Source: Xenoacremonium recifei (taxonomy: Eukaryota; Ascomycota; Sordariomycetes; Hypocreales; Nectriaceae). Taken from it: DNA of 64,000 nt. Where the stretch lies: contig WOFQ01000043.1 in assembly GCA_012184525.1 (NCBI GenBank), positions 1-64,000 on the forward strand, written 5' to 3'. Below, one piece after another: positions 10,148 through 21,005 of the stretch (its first letter is position 1; the number at the start of each line of letters is the position of its first letter). The position numbers were made by a program, and so were the translations under genes. Under the pieces are notes generated by a model that did no database searches, was not told the DNA's origin, and saw nothing but the letters and a program-made list of their open reading frames with translations.

Positions 10148-11816
10148 TCAAATAACACCAAGCCATTCCTTGAAAGAGTTGAGCTCATACACCCTTGCCT
10201 CCTTGACCGCCTGGGGATCAGATACATTGGGAGCAAGTAACTCCATTGCATGCCCAGATTGCCCGATATAAAGCACTCTACTGCCATTACGATCCGCTGA
10301 AGGTAGCCAAGCCTCCATTCCAGGCCCCATAGACGTAATAGGGTCATATAACCCTTCAGATATCAGAAGTCTAGACGTCGTCTGAAGGGTGTGCTTGTCA
10401 ATTTTCAATTTTCTTTGGTACGCTTGGCCGCCGTCCAACGCAGCGATTCCCCACATTGACTTGCATCTTTCTATATTAATGTTGTGGCTGGAGAAATCAG
10501 GGAGAACCTCTCCAAATATAGACTGCGCACGATTGAAGTTGGATCGTGGATAAGGCATATATGTGCAAACGATGTAATCGAAAGGATTGCGCACATAAAC
10601 AGGCCCGGAAGCATCGTTCAATACGGCGCATTTGGCACCGCTGATTTCGTTTTGGGTAGCAATGGCCGCGCCGATGATAGAAAGACTATCATCCAGAGCC
10701 AAAGTTTCGTTGATCAGGGTGTTCAAGGGGAAGTTGTAGATCCAGGAGTTGTACTGCGACGCTTGGATATAAGCAGTGCTGATGAGCCCACCCATAGCTT
10801 CAGACTGATCCGTGGAGTTTGGGGCATTGCAGAGATGAAGAGCGTCTTGGAGATCATCAAAGTTTCCTTTAACACATTGGAAAAGTGTTCAACGATCGTA
10901 GATCCATGAGAGGACATACCTTTCTCTATACGACTTCTGACGTCGGCAGAACTTTGCCTAATCTTCGCGGCAACCTCTGCTGATAAGTCATTGAAGACCA
11001 TATTCGCCTGGTGCATATTAGTTTGCAAACTAGATTCCTGACTGGCGGGTCACTAACCCAATTCGAATATCCAAAGACTAAGGGATCGTAGGGATCCGTC
11101 ACAATTCCATTAGTGACCGGTGAAGCAGCGAGAGATCCATAAATTATTTCGGGATGGTGAGTTCTATATATGGCCGCGAGTGAGCCACCATAGGATGCTG
11201 AAGATTGTGAGTTAATGCTTGAATAAATCCCATAGAATAGCATACCGCCTATTACAATGACCTTTGCGCCATTAGCACCCGGATATCCACCTGTAGTCAA
11301 CCATGTGAGAAAGGCAACTCCGTCCGAAAGAACATTGTCCAAAGTCAGACTATCCATCTGGCTAGTCTCCCAAGAGGCAGCTTCTGTGAAGTTCAACCCG
11401 TAAGGGCAGCTGAGACCAAAGTAGCGATGTTCCAAACTAATGGCCAGGGCGCCAAGTTCTTTCGCCCACTCGTACACTATTGCGCCCTCGAGACAAGAAA
11501 GAGGGTCTTCTGGCGTCTGATAGAATAGAACTGGACCACCCGGTTTGAAGAACTCATCAATGATCTGGTACTGCTGCAGAAATGTCGAGTTTTGGTCATG
11601 CCATTGGTTGTTGAATGTGTCATGGTGTATTGGCTGGGGGAAGAACTTTGTGCCTGAAGGGCACAATTGGTTCCCAGTAGGGACGTCCGCGGCTTCTTTT
11701 ACAGTTGCGGCATCGGGAAGTGAAAGGGCTTTAGGGCAGGAGGCTTTCGAGCTGCCCGCAGAGACAGAAAGCAAGAAAAAGAGTAGCCATAAGCCGATAT
11801 TGTGTATGATTGCCAT
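10148..11816 (-). CDS. Secreted serine carboxypeptidase, family S28
   Basis: Peptidase of the S28 family (Pro-Xaa carboxypeptidase type), expected to act in the secretory route or outside the cell. Minus-strand exons 11816-11246, 11197-11058, 11007-10920 and 10866-10148 give 505 residues. The N-terminus has a clear signal peptide (LWLLFFLLSVSAG). EHRYFG lies in exon 1. Intron 1 interrupts the nucleophile elbow, which becomes GASYGGSLA after splicing, so Ser is present. The acid and His candidates are SEGLYDP and SGHAMEL near the C-terminus. The third intron uses a weak AAG acceptor but is needed to reach CNAPNSTD and the C-terminal half. N-glycosylation sequons are frequent. Some members act on proline-containing peptides, but the substrate here is not known. 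Confidence 0.85.
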
Positions 11817-12617
11817 TCTGAATTATAAGGGCTAGGATTTTCAAGATGTTGGAGAGCTTAGGAAGATTGGACGCATATCATGTTCTATGGCGAGTTTTAT
11901 AGTCCAAAACCCTCCCAGAAATCAGTCTTATTACTTGTAGATGAGTATCGTTGACACCATGGAGGGGACGTTGTATTTCCAGGGGTTCCTAGCTTCTGTC
12001 AGCTTCAGCAGGGCTGATCAGCACTTGCAGATCAAAAATAGGTAAAGCAAAGGAAGATTGTCATTGGATGCATGCGAACCATGCAGAGACTTTGATTCGC
12101 TGGCCTGTGACGGATGACATCCCCACATCTCGCACTCTGGTTGCCTATCTGGGTAATTGGGCCATAATAATGGCATCCAACAGTCTAGCATGTGTGAGAT
12201 TTTGAGATTTCAACGCGGCGAGACCATGTTGGTTCCCTGCCATTTCCTTATCCTCGCATTCTGCTTTCTCGATTCGGAAGTCCAGGCACGTCATGGTTGG
12301 AGCTCAGCGTGCCATTGCCTGCGGGATTCAGGATTTATCTGTCAGACTTCATCATCCTGCAATTTAAAATTCCCTTACGTCGCATTTTGACGTCTCTTGT
12401 CGCTATGGTGTTCTATTTTTGAGACCAGAGACTCAGCTTAACGAAACCTTGGACACTTGGCTCTTCGAAATGCTGAAGCTGTCTGACGTAACTCATCCAT
12501 GTCATTCTCGCCACACCATACTTATATAAGGAGGCGACTCACCATCAGACAATCCAAGTACTAGAGCAACTCAAGACACAATCAAAAGCTCTACTTGCAT
12601 TCCTTATACCAATACCT
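11817..12617. other. Divergent intergenic between S28 peptidase and small membrane protein
   Basis: An 800-bp region carrying the upstream regions of two divergent genes. I see no coding sequence with known motifs, and the 77-codon ORF at 12157-12390 looks random. The only clear signal is a TATA-like palindrome near 12531, listed separately. Confidence 0.45.
12531..12540 (+). promoter_or_regulatory. TATA-like box of the small membrane protein gene
   Basis: CTTATATAAG, a 10-bp palindrome containing TATATAA, lies 78 bp before the first ATG at 12618 and is followed by a CA-rich leader. Spacing and composition fit a core promoter for the plus-strand gene. Confidence 0.5.
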
Positions 12618-13153
12618 TTGGAATTAATTAGTTTGTGGATCATTATGCCCTTCTCTTCAATGTTGCTCTCCTTCTTTAGAACATCATCGGGAGACTCTCC
12701 TCTGTCAGCCCGTCACATTTTCTGGCACCACGACCACAGTGACGACGAAGGGCACCACAACCACTGGCCCTGGTGGGCAATAGTACTGGCAATTATTGCT
12801 GCTTTGATGATTGCTGCGTTCTTTTGGTCCCTCTTATGGTTCTGTTTTGTCGGTAAGTGAATTAATTCTCTTGTTGGATCAGAGAAACGGCATTTAACTG
12901 ACACACGGCTTCAGAACTTATTCGGCGTCCTCGGGCGGGGAAGGAGTCAAGACCCGGGCATGCCGTCATCAAAGCTCTAGGTGTAGCTACCTTGGTGCTT
13001 CCTGTTATCAAGGTGATCAGGTGGTGCTGTGGCGGGAATCGAAAATTGAAGTCCCGTCCTACAGCCGTTGATGAGACCGGCCTTATGACAGACCACAGCT
13101 ACGCACCTATACATCCTCAACACCCACAATTTTTGCCCCAAGCTCAGTATTGA
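12618..13153 (+). CDS. Small His-rich single-pass membrane protein, unknown function
   Basis: I do not recognise this gene. Two exons (12618-12852 and 12915-13153) joined by a 62-bp GTAAGT...CAG intron give 157 residues; a second ATG at 12645 would give 148. An N-terminal hydrophobic stretch is followed by a His/Asp/Glu-rich segment (FWHHDHSDDEGHHNHWPWW), then a strong transmembrane helix of about 25 residues, then a basic cytosolic-type tail with VIRWCCGG, where adjacent cysteines after basic residues could be palmitoylated. The tail ends in a Pro/His/Gln-rich segment. The His/Asp cluster next to the membrane could bind divalent metal, which is inference. The splice sites, TATA box and continued frame support a real gene. 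Confidence 0.6.
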
Positions 13154-13524
13154 GGTTGGTACATCCAAGTATAGGCGGGCATGCTTAAAAATAAGAGTAG
13201 CTGGAGGGTCCTGCATTTTTTGTTTGCATTCAGTCTTCTTGAGGATTATTTTCTTATTTCTCTTTGAACAGCGCGGACTTAGGACCACGATCAATCTCTG
13301 CTTAATTCAGTCTTTTGCTATTCTTTGCGTCTGCATTCAATCTCCTTGAGTCACGAGACCGCCTACTTTATGTCCTTCGTTATTTTCCTACTTCGCTCCT
13401 GTCTACCTAGAAGATAAATCATGATATTCTGTCCTAGTAGAAGAGCAGCGCTTTGATCTTGAGAATGATAAGTTTCGGATTCTGATTAAGTCCTAAGGTT
13501 GAAAACTGGGTGGTGGTTCCCTTT
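13154..13524. other. Convergent 3' intergenic
   Basis: About 370 bp between converging genes. It is pyrimidine-rich, with an imperfect repeat (CATTCAGTCTTCTTGAGG near 13228 and CATTCAATCTCCTTGAG near 13335). I see nothing coding. Confidence 0.4.
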
Positions 13525-15312
13525 CTACTCAGGAACATGATTTTGTGGCAACGGGCCTCCCGTGAGTATCTCGTGCAGATACTCCAGCTCTTGGGAGGTG
13601 TTTTCCCTTGCGTTGAACTTGCTCGTTATTTCCCTCATGCCATCAATACTCCACTGTTTCATACTAATAGCTCTTTCCATCTCAGTTGACACGACTGCGC
13701 GCTGCCCTAGGCGGTACCAAACACCGTACGACATCATCAGAGGCCTCAGCTGCCAGATCATACCCATGGCGAACTGTAAACCCATTGCTCTTGCATATGA
13801 CATGCTCATGGCAATCATTTCTGCAGCCCGGATCTCTTCCCCCGCTGCTTCCACTACATCGAAGTTGTGGGTGGGTAGATTCGCCTCTGAATCTTTAGGG
13901 AGAGCGAGGACCAAGCCACAGATGATACAACGAAGCTCCCAATATGCAATTAGGCGTTGGTAAATGCGTGACGAGGGGAAGACAAAGGAAGCGGGGGTGA
14001 ATGGAGCAAGGCCAGCGTCCATCGTAGGCGAAAGCGAGACAAGAGAAGCGGAGAGGATTTTTTGTACCCAAGATTCAAGGCTCTTACAATACATGTCTGC
14101 TAGTAATGTGGCCGCTGTTTCTTGGGCATCTTGACTCTCAGGCTGTCTTCGGGCTTCCCGAACTAGTCGAATTAATCGCGGAAGCCTAGCTTGCGTTTTT
14201 GTGATGTACTCTTGAGCGAACATTGGAGAAGGACAAGTTGGGTCAACAATGTTTGGTATTGGCATCCCTAGCCACGCGGGGCTGTCAAAGACGGAGTCCT
14301 CCGCTCTCATAACATAGGAAATGAACTGATTACGCATCGTCAACGTATATCTTCGGCTGATCATAGGATTGATACTATACCTCATGAGAAGCGGACGTGT
14401 AAAATATGATCTTGCATATTTCCGTACATTTTGCACCATGTTGGCTGACACGTTGAAGAAAATCAATTCCACCCCGAACGTGAATCTTATAATTGCCACT
14501 CTGGGCATTCATTACTGCCTACACAACACTTCAGTAAGTGGAACCTGCGGTAGGAGAGTGCCGGTTCATGCCTCTACCAGTTTTAGATAAGTGGTTGCGA
14601 CGAGAATCTCGTCCTCCACCAATCGAGAGATATCCTTTAGAAGCGAGTTTCTGATAGCTGCTATCGCTTTGGTATTTAAATCATATGTTCGGGCAATATT
14701 GTTCTCAGTTGGGTTGTTGTAAGCTGTCGTGCATTGGAAAAACGACTCCACTGCTAGATCGAGGACTTGACTGCGTCCAAAACGAGGAGGTAGTATTTCC
14801 TGCCATTCGCCAAATATGTAAGGATGTAATTCTCCAGGATTTGTGACTTCGGCAAAAGCCTTCCACCGTGAAACTAAGTCCAGCCCAGGAGACGAAGGCT
14901 GCTTCACGATCGGAGAGCGTCCATGCTTATGATCTGTCCCAAAATGCGACATTCGATAGTCAGAAGAGTTCCTGAAGGGAATGAACTCCCGAAACTGGGC
15001 AGTCCCGATATTGGGTCTTGGGACGGGGGCATTTTGAATACCATCCAAGGATGATGATATGTCTCGGGTGCCTCCAGCGAGTGTTTTCGAGCCTTCTCCT
15101 TGATACGCTGATGGGCGGAAGCCTCTGAATTTGATTCTCAATTCACCCCCGTAGCTGCAGTCTCTGTCTCCTTTTGCGCAAGGACTGCAGATAGGGTGTT
15201 TCTCGTCGCACTAGCCTTGATAAATTTGACACAATCTTGTTCCTGAACGACAAGTATGACGCACCTTGACTTTACGGCTCCGACAAACATCGCATTTCCC
15301 TTGTCGCGTCAT
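13525..15312 (-). CDS. Zn2Cys6 transcription factor
   Basis: Fungal binuclear-zinc regulator of 539 residues, predicted nuclear and DNA-binding. Exons are 15312-15265, 15210-14578, 14518-14381 and 14325-13525. The finger is split by intron 1: CDVCRSRKVK in exon 1, then CDEKHPICSPCAKGDRDC, giving six Cys with CX2CX6C...CX2CX6C spacing. The C-terminal part resembles the fungal-specific domain of ARCA-like regulators (HVRGGIDFL, then VFDSPAWLG). Two in-frame stops in an unspliced reading, near 14567 and 14510, disappear when introns 2 (59 bp) and 3 (55 bp) are removed, which is the main reason for this model. It has no obvious target gene next to it. Confidence 0.85.
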
Positions 15313-16625
15313 CTTCGTGGGTGTGAAATATAATGTAATGCTGGGGAATTTTATCAAGGTGAAAATGATCTCTCGCTATGAATAATCTGTGAATGCGTCT
15401 TACATCAGCTGACTGCTGTTAGGCGGCTATTGTGAGCCCAATTGCTTAATCGCGAGGATCACGTGTGTTTTGTGCACAGGGATCTTCAGGAGCGAGTCGG
15501 ATTATGCAGGAAAAAGTGCAAAGATTAACCCTCTCAACTACCAATCCCAGGTGTGGCCATGCTGCATCGCCGCGACAGACGTATGCGCGTATGCACATGC
15601 AAGCAAGCCTCTTCAAATCAGCTCGGACCCAACAGCGGCATTGCAATCGCTTCGAACCCTTGCTTATAATATCGCACCAGGGGGATATTATCAGTAGGTG
15701 TATGACAAGTCAGATTCTTGTCTCAGTGGTCTTCACTGGCGCAGCTCCAATCTCAAGCGGGCACGACTACGAACTTACGAAGAGGGCTAATTAAGGCGCC
15801 ATAACAGGGGACATTCAGGGAGTACGGGTCACGCTCCCAGACCGTGGAGAACAACATAATTATACCCTATTACTAAATAGGCACGAGGACCGCCCACAGC
15901 ACTCCAGCGCTACTACTACTTGTACCTCGGTTCCTTGGGGTCCAAGCTACTATCACATGCGCGATTCCCTAATTAAGGCAACTTCCACCAATCGATGACC
16001 TTTTTTTTTATCCCTATCACTCCTCGCTGCCCTCTAACCCTTGCATATATAAAATACTCTATATACACGCAAACCCTATGTAACCTCACCCGGGTCCGTA
16101 ACTATCACGAGTTCCCAGCGCGAGCCCAGAACTCGTAACTGATCCGAACCCCAACTATTTGCGGGAGCAAATTTGCCGGGTTTAGCACACGTGGATGTTG
16201 CAAAAGTGAATTTTACGGTACGTATTCTGAATCTGATGGATGGGCCTAGTACTAGAATCTGATCCACTAAGTTGGGGAAAAAGCACAGTCAAACTCCTTT
16301 CGACGAATGATTAGATAGACGCATAAACGGACTGTATTCGCAGATTGACGCGTGAATTACACTAACCAAGACTGGGGAGGTGGTACATAGGAAGCCACTA
16401 AATCAATAGCTCCCCGCTGGTTTCGGGGAAGAAGCAATTCTGGGTTAATAATAACTGATCTGCGTGTCCATTATGTACCGTGTCTTGGTAGTGAAGTTGA
16501 TTTAATGACAAGACGGACCGTCTCCTTTGTCTCGTAGTTGGGGGGATACAATTGCACGCTCCTGGCTGATCTTCTCCAACGTCCTTCCGATTCTTACCCA
16601 AAGACAGCCTCTAAAAGCAAGCCGA
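15313..16625. other. Divergent intergenic between regulator and GH3 gene
   Basis: A 1.3-kb region with no convincing gene. Short ORFs at 15465-15794 and 16076-16267 show no motif and no good splice context. TATA-like runs (GCATATATAAAATAC near 16043 and CTATATACACG) occur about 580 bp before the GH3 start. Confidence 0.4.
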
Positions 16626-19247
16626 ATGAGATTTCGATCTTTACTTCTCGTAGGCTCCTGCCTCGGTCCTTTGACCGTCGTCAATGCCATACCCTCCGCC
16701 GCACAAGCTTCAAGCGCCGCGGTTGCGGCTGGTGCGGGTGTTGGCAACTCACTCATAGCAGCTGCCCTTCAGTACCTCGTAGACGACCTTGTCTCCCTGG
16801 CTGAGGCTCTTCTTTCCGGGGTTGAGTTGACATTGGAAGAACTGTACCAAGAGATCTTTTTGGGCCGCTATCCTGAGTTGATATATTCCTATGGAGGCTC
16901 CCCTTCGGTTTTCCCTTCGCGTGAGTATAGTCACACAATCTCCCACCGTATTTAGATCTGACTCTCAAATGCAGCCAATGGAACTGGGAACGGTTTATGG
17001 GCCGAGGCCTACACCCAAGCGCGTGCACTTGTTGCTGAAATGACGGATGACGAGAAGAATCTCATCACATACGGTTCGTCTGACGCGCAAGGCTGTAGCG
17101 GATTCGTACCTAGTGTCGGCCGGGTCGGATTTTCGGGAATTTGTTTGAATGATGCCGAAAGTGGCGTCCGTGGAGGCAGCCTTGTGAATGGATATCCAGC
17201 TCAGATCCATGTCGGAGCCTCTTGGAATCGCACGCTAGCCTATGATCGTGCCTATTATTTGGGCCGTGAGTTCAAAGGAAAAGGCATCAATGTTCTTCTC
17301 GGTCCAGTTGTTGGTCCTATTGGCCGTCTTGCCAAAGGTGGTAGAAATTGGGAAGGGTTCTCTAATGATCCTTACTTGGCAGGAGAGCTTGTCGGACCAA
17401 CAGTCGAGGGCATGCAAAAGTCAGTTGTCGCATGTGTCAAGCATCTCATCGCGAACGAGCAAGAGACAAACAGAATGCCATTTCTCGCCGGTGTAATTCC
17501 AGGATTCTCGACACAGGCCGTCTCATCAAATCTTGACGACAGAACCATGCATGAGCTCTATCTTTGGCCATTTTACGACGCCGTCAAAGCTGGAGCGGGA
17601 TCCGTTATGGCCAGCTACAACAGAATCAACAATAGCTACGCCACCCAAAATAGCAAGGTCTTAAATGGCTTGCTCAAGTATGAACTCGGGTTTCAAGGAT
17701 TCGTGGTCAGCGATTGGACTTCCCAGCGCACAGGTATTGCAAGCGCCAACGCCGGACTAGATCTTGTCATGCCGGTTTCAACATACTGGGACGACAACAA
17801 GCTTGTGACTGCGGTTCAAAACGGATCTATGAAGGCGAGCCGCTTGGACGATATGGCAGTTAGGATTCTAGCTTCATGGTATCGTTTCGCGAAGTTCGAC
17901 ACTCCTGGCCTAGACAGTTTTGCAGACACCGACGTCCGTGAATCTGCTGCCAACCCAACTATTTTCCAAAGCGCCGTTGAGGGGCATGTGCTCCTCAAGA
18001 ATACCGACAATATCCTTCCTCTTAAAAAACCTGCTGTTCTATCGTTGTTCGGATATGATGCGCCTGGCGGTCACAATACCTCTTCATCAGACTCACTTGC
18101 TTATCCCTTTGGCCTCACAAACACCAACCGATATCCAAACGGTTCGCTCTTTACAGGAGTGGATATTGACCTAAGTATGGCTGAAGTGAAGCCATATGGT
18201 TGGGCCGGACCCCCAATTGCTCTTGCTGCAACATTGAACACTGGGGCTGGATCTGGAGCCATAACACCTACATCATCTATCTCCCCATACGATGCGTTTC
18301 TCACGCAGGCTGCTCTCGACGATACAATTCTATATACAGATTTTACCTCGCAGAATCCTACCGTCAACTCCAGCAGCGATGCCTGCATTGTATTCCTTAA
18401 CACTCAGTCCTCCGAGTCCTGGGACCGGGAGAACCTTGCAGATGACTATTCTGACATGCTCGTTCAGAATGTTGCGGCGAAATGCGAGAATACCATTGTC
18501 GTCATTCATAATGCGGGCATTCGATTGGTTGACAATTGGATCGAACTAGCCAATGTGAAAGCTGTCATCTTTGCCCATGTTCCTGGACAAGAAAGCGGCA
18601 GTGCCCTCACTGAAATCATGTACGGCCGCCAGTCTCCATCGGGCCGTCTTCCCTATTCTATTGCGAAGCAAGAATCTGACTATGGCCCAATGCTGAACCC
18701 GGCGGGACCTACTTCGGCAGATCGTGTCTTCCCACAGTCAAATTTCACTGAGGGCCTTGCGATCGACTACAAATATTTCATCCAGCAAGGAATAGAGCCA
18801 CGATTCCCATTTGGGTACGGATTGACGTATTCGAATTTCTCTTACACCAACCTACAAATTACGATCAACTCCAGCGCAGATACCTCCTTATTGCCCCCTG
18901 ACGCGTTGAATCCTTCCCAGGTAGCGCCCGAGGGTGGTCTGGCCTCGCTATACGACGAAATTGCAGTAGTGGAAGCTACGATCAAGAACACGGGTAATTT
19001 TGTTGCAGCAGAGGTAGTGCAGTTGTACTTGGGCATTCCAAATAGCCTTCCCAAAGTACTTAGAGGATTTGAAAAACAACTCATTAAGCCAGGCCAAAGT
19101 TCTTCTGTTTCTTTCCCACTACGGAGAAGAGACCTGAGCATGTGGGACGTGTCTCGTCAGCACTGGGTTCTCCAAACTGGAACCTACACCGTAATGGTGG
19201 GAAAGAGTGTTCTCGATATCCAGTTGACTGGGAGTTTGAGGCTATAA
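16626..19247 (+). CDS. Secreted GH3 beta-glucosidase
   Basis: Glycoside hydrolase family 3 enzyme, expected to release glucose from beta-glucosides outside the cell. Exon 1 16626-16920 and exon 2 16975-19247 join across a 54-bp intron to give 855 residues, close to the usual fungal length. The start at 16626 opens a signal peptide (MRFRSLLLVGSCLGPLTVVNA). Visible family segments are KHLIANEQE, GSVMASYNRIN and the nucleophile region GFVVSDW, where Asp is catalytic, then LKNTDNILPL at the start of the second domain, GRLPYSIA, and a C-terminal fibronectin-like part with FPFGYGLTYS and LRGFEK. The N-terminal 70 or so residues, rich in Ala, Ser and Leu, are unusual in this family. Many N-glycosylation sequons are present. 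Confidence 0.9.
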
Positions 19248-19720
19248 TTGAACACAGAACAATGCTCTTTCGGCTCATATGCATCATCCGTTATTGAGAG
19301 GTTTAGCCAAGGCAAAGAAGTTCAGTATACTGCAGTGAAGCTGAAACGATATTATTTTTATTACCTTCCTATTTCTTTTTCTTTCGACTTAATAGTTTTC
19401 TACCTGGTAATACAACTACTTGAGCCGCCGCCGAAGAGATGACTTAGCATCCAGTTTTGATACTAATGAGATGTCATACAACTAAATACCAAGCTTTCGT
19501 TGACTTGGTACTGTAAAGTAGGCTTAATCAGACTCTTTCTCAGTCTACTTACGCTGCTTATATTTCTTTCGTTAAGGGTCAAATATTGTCCCCTCGAAAA
19601 TCATTAGTTATTGTAAACGCAAGTGAGTCAAGAATAGTGGATGAGGAATAATTGCAGGATCAGTCTGTCATATTAATTCCGACAGCCTCCTCAATACGTA
19701 GATGTAGTGAAGCCTGGTTT

Positions 19721-19751
<31 letters not shown>

Positions 19752-19800
19752 GAGAAGGTCTTATATGATAAACGATAGGCTGTTCAGACGACGTTCATTA
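19248..19800. other. Convergent 3' intergenic with long poly(T)
   Basis: About 550 bp between converging genes. It contains a run of 29 T at 19723-19751, on the minus strand a poly(A) tract 78 bp before the left end of the region's right-hand gene. No coding sequence is seen. The tract could be a slippage-prone microsatellite or the tail of an old retroposed copy, but no body of such an element is recognisable. Confidence 0.45.
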
Positions 19801-20554
19801 TTATCTAGTCATAAGTGCGATCACATCCGGCCTCTTCTCATCCCATTCATCCCATACTATCGAAAAGACCGCAGTGTGTCTCCCCGGTAGCTCTTCCTTC
19901 GTCCCATTCCTTTCTCTGAGAGCTTCAGTTGATAGTGCCATCTTACCGCGAGAGAAAACACGCTGCCATCTCATAATACCCTCCAATACAAATCCCATGC
20001 GTAAGGCAGCTTTCCGAGACGCCACGTTGCGGTCATCAGTTCTCCATTCTACGCGCCGCAACCCTAACCCGCCACTTGAGGGAGGATCAAGTGTCCATAG
20101 CAAGATGAGTCCAATAGCATTTGTTGCCACATGTGTGCGTTGAAATTTCGGGAAGACCAGAATACCAATCTCCGTTATTGCGTTAGCTGGGTCCGTAGCA
20201 GTCAATGATATGACGCCAGCAAAATTTCCATCTCGATATTTTTCGCCAGTTGAGGAAACTTTATCAATAATGGAAAATAGACAGTCACCAGGGGACGAGT
20301 TTATTCCCGAATAAACAGTTCGCATGAAGTCATCCTTGTCGTTTACTTCTGGAAACGGAACGTAAGTAAGCATATCTGGGTTTGCTTTTATTGTTTCGAC
20401 AAAAGGTTCCGCATAGGTGTCAGGCTACTCATGTCAAACGATGTACTTGCGGCTTTCTTCCGGTCCATGTGTATATGCATACCTCGAACGGCTCAAGTGC
20501 TATAAGATCGTTTTCCAAACGCTTCTGCTTAAAACAGAAAGCTTTTTCGTCCAT
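19801..20554 (-). CDS. GNAT-family acetyltransferase (RimJ/RimL type)
   Basis: Predicted N-acetyltransferase using acetyl-CoA, cytosolic. Exon 1 20554-20483 (24 codons) and exon 2 20424-19801 join in phase 0 across a 58-bp intron to give 231 residues. The short first exon was found because the second exon is open upstream of its first ATG and begins PDTYAEPFVETIKANPDM, which is the usual start of this subfamily. The core shows GVISLTATDPANAITEIG, FPKFQRTHVATNAIGLIL as the acetyl-CoA loop region, and RVEWRTDDRNVASRKAALRM, a typical RimJ-like C-terminal signature. Fungal relatives often sit beside unrelated genes, and the substrate is unknown. Confidence 0.82.
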
Positions 20555-21005
20555 TTTGGATCTCTTACCAGCAGGGCTAAGTGCGGATTGCAGTGGCTAA
20601 GTCTCAAGAAAGCTACTCGACGCGGCTTATTTGGGGTTGAGTCATTTTATCCCCCGCGTGATTGCACAAGCCAAGAGGGCAGACTCGATTAGTAAGTGCT
20701 TATTGCATCGGAACCAGAAGGGGATTAGCTAGTTTCGCTCTTGTTTCTCCTTTTGGTTATATCGACAGGGGGCATTTCGTCACGAGATGCACCAAGGAAA
20801 GTAATGCATTATATGATAGCCTTTACTCTGTAATTGACTACTCTGTACAATATAAGGCGCCAAGCCTTTAATTGAATTTGAATTACAAATATACTCCCCC
20901 TAAATCCAGGTCTGGCAGAAATCCAGTCCGCTGAGCTTGGGATCCTCTCTTCCATGTCTAACGTAAGGCTTCTTTATACTACGCAAATTATTTGACAGTC
21001 TCCTC
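20555..21005. other. Intergenic upstream of the GNAT gene
   Basis: A 450-bp region holding the acetyltransferase promoter on one side and the 3' end of the wall-protein gene on the other. I see no coding sequence or clear element. Confidence 0.35.

Noticed and set aside
13525..15312. Frameshifted or pseudogene reading of the first Zn2Cys6 regulator
   Set aside because: The apparent frame breaks vanish with two ordinary introns of 59 and 55 bp, giving a continuous family-like protein.
19723..19751. Poly(T) run as the tail of a second retroelement
   Set aside because: No adjacent element body, target duplication or reverse transcriptase remains; treated as a simple repeat.
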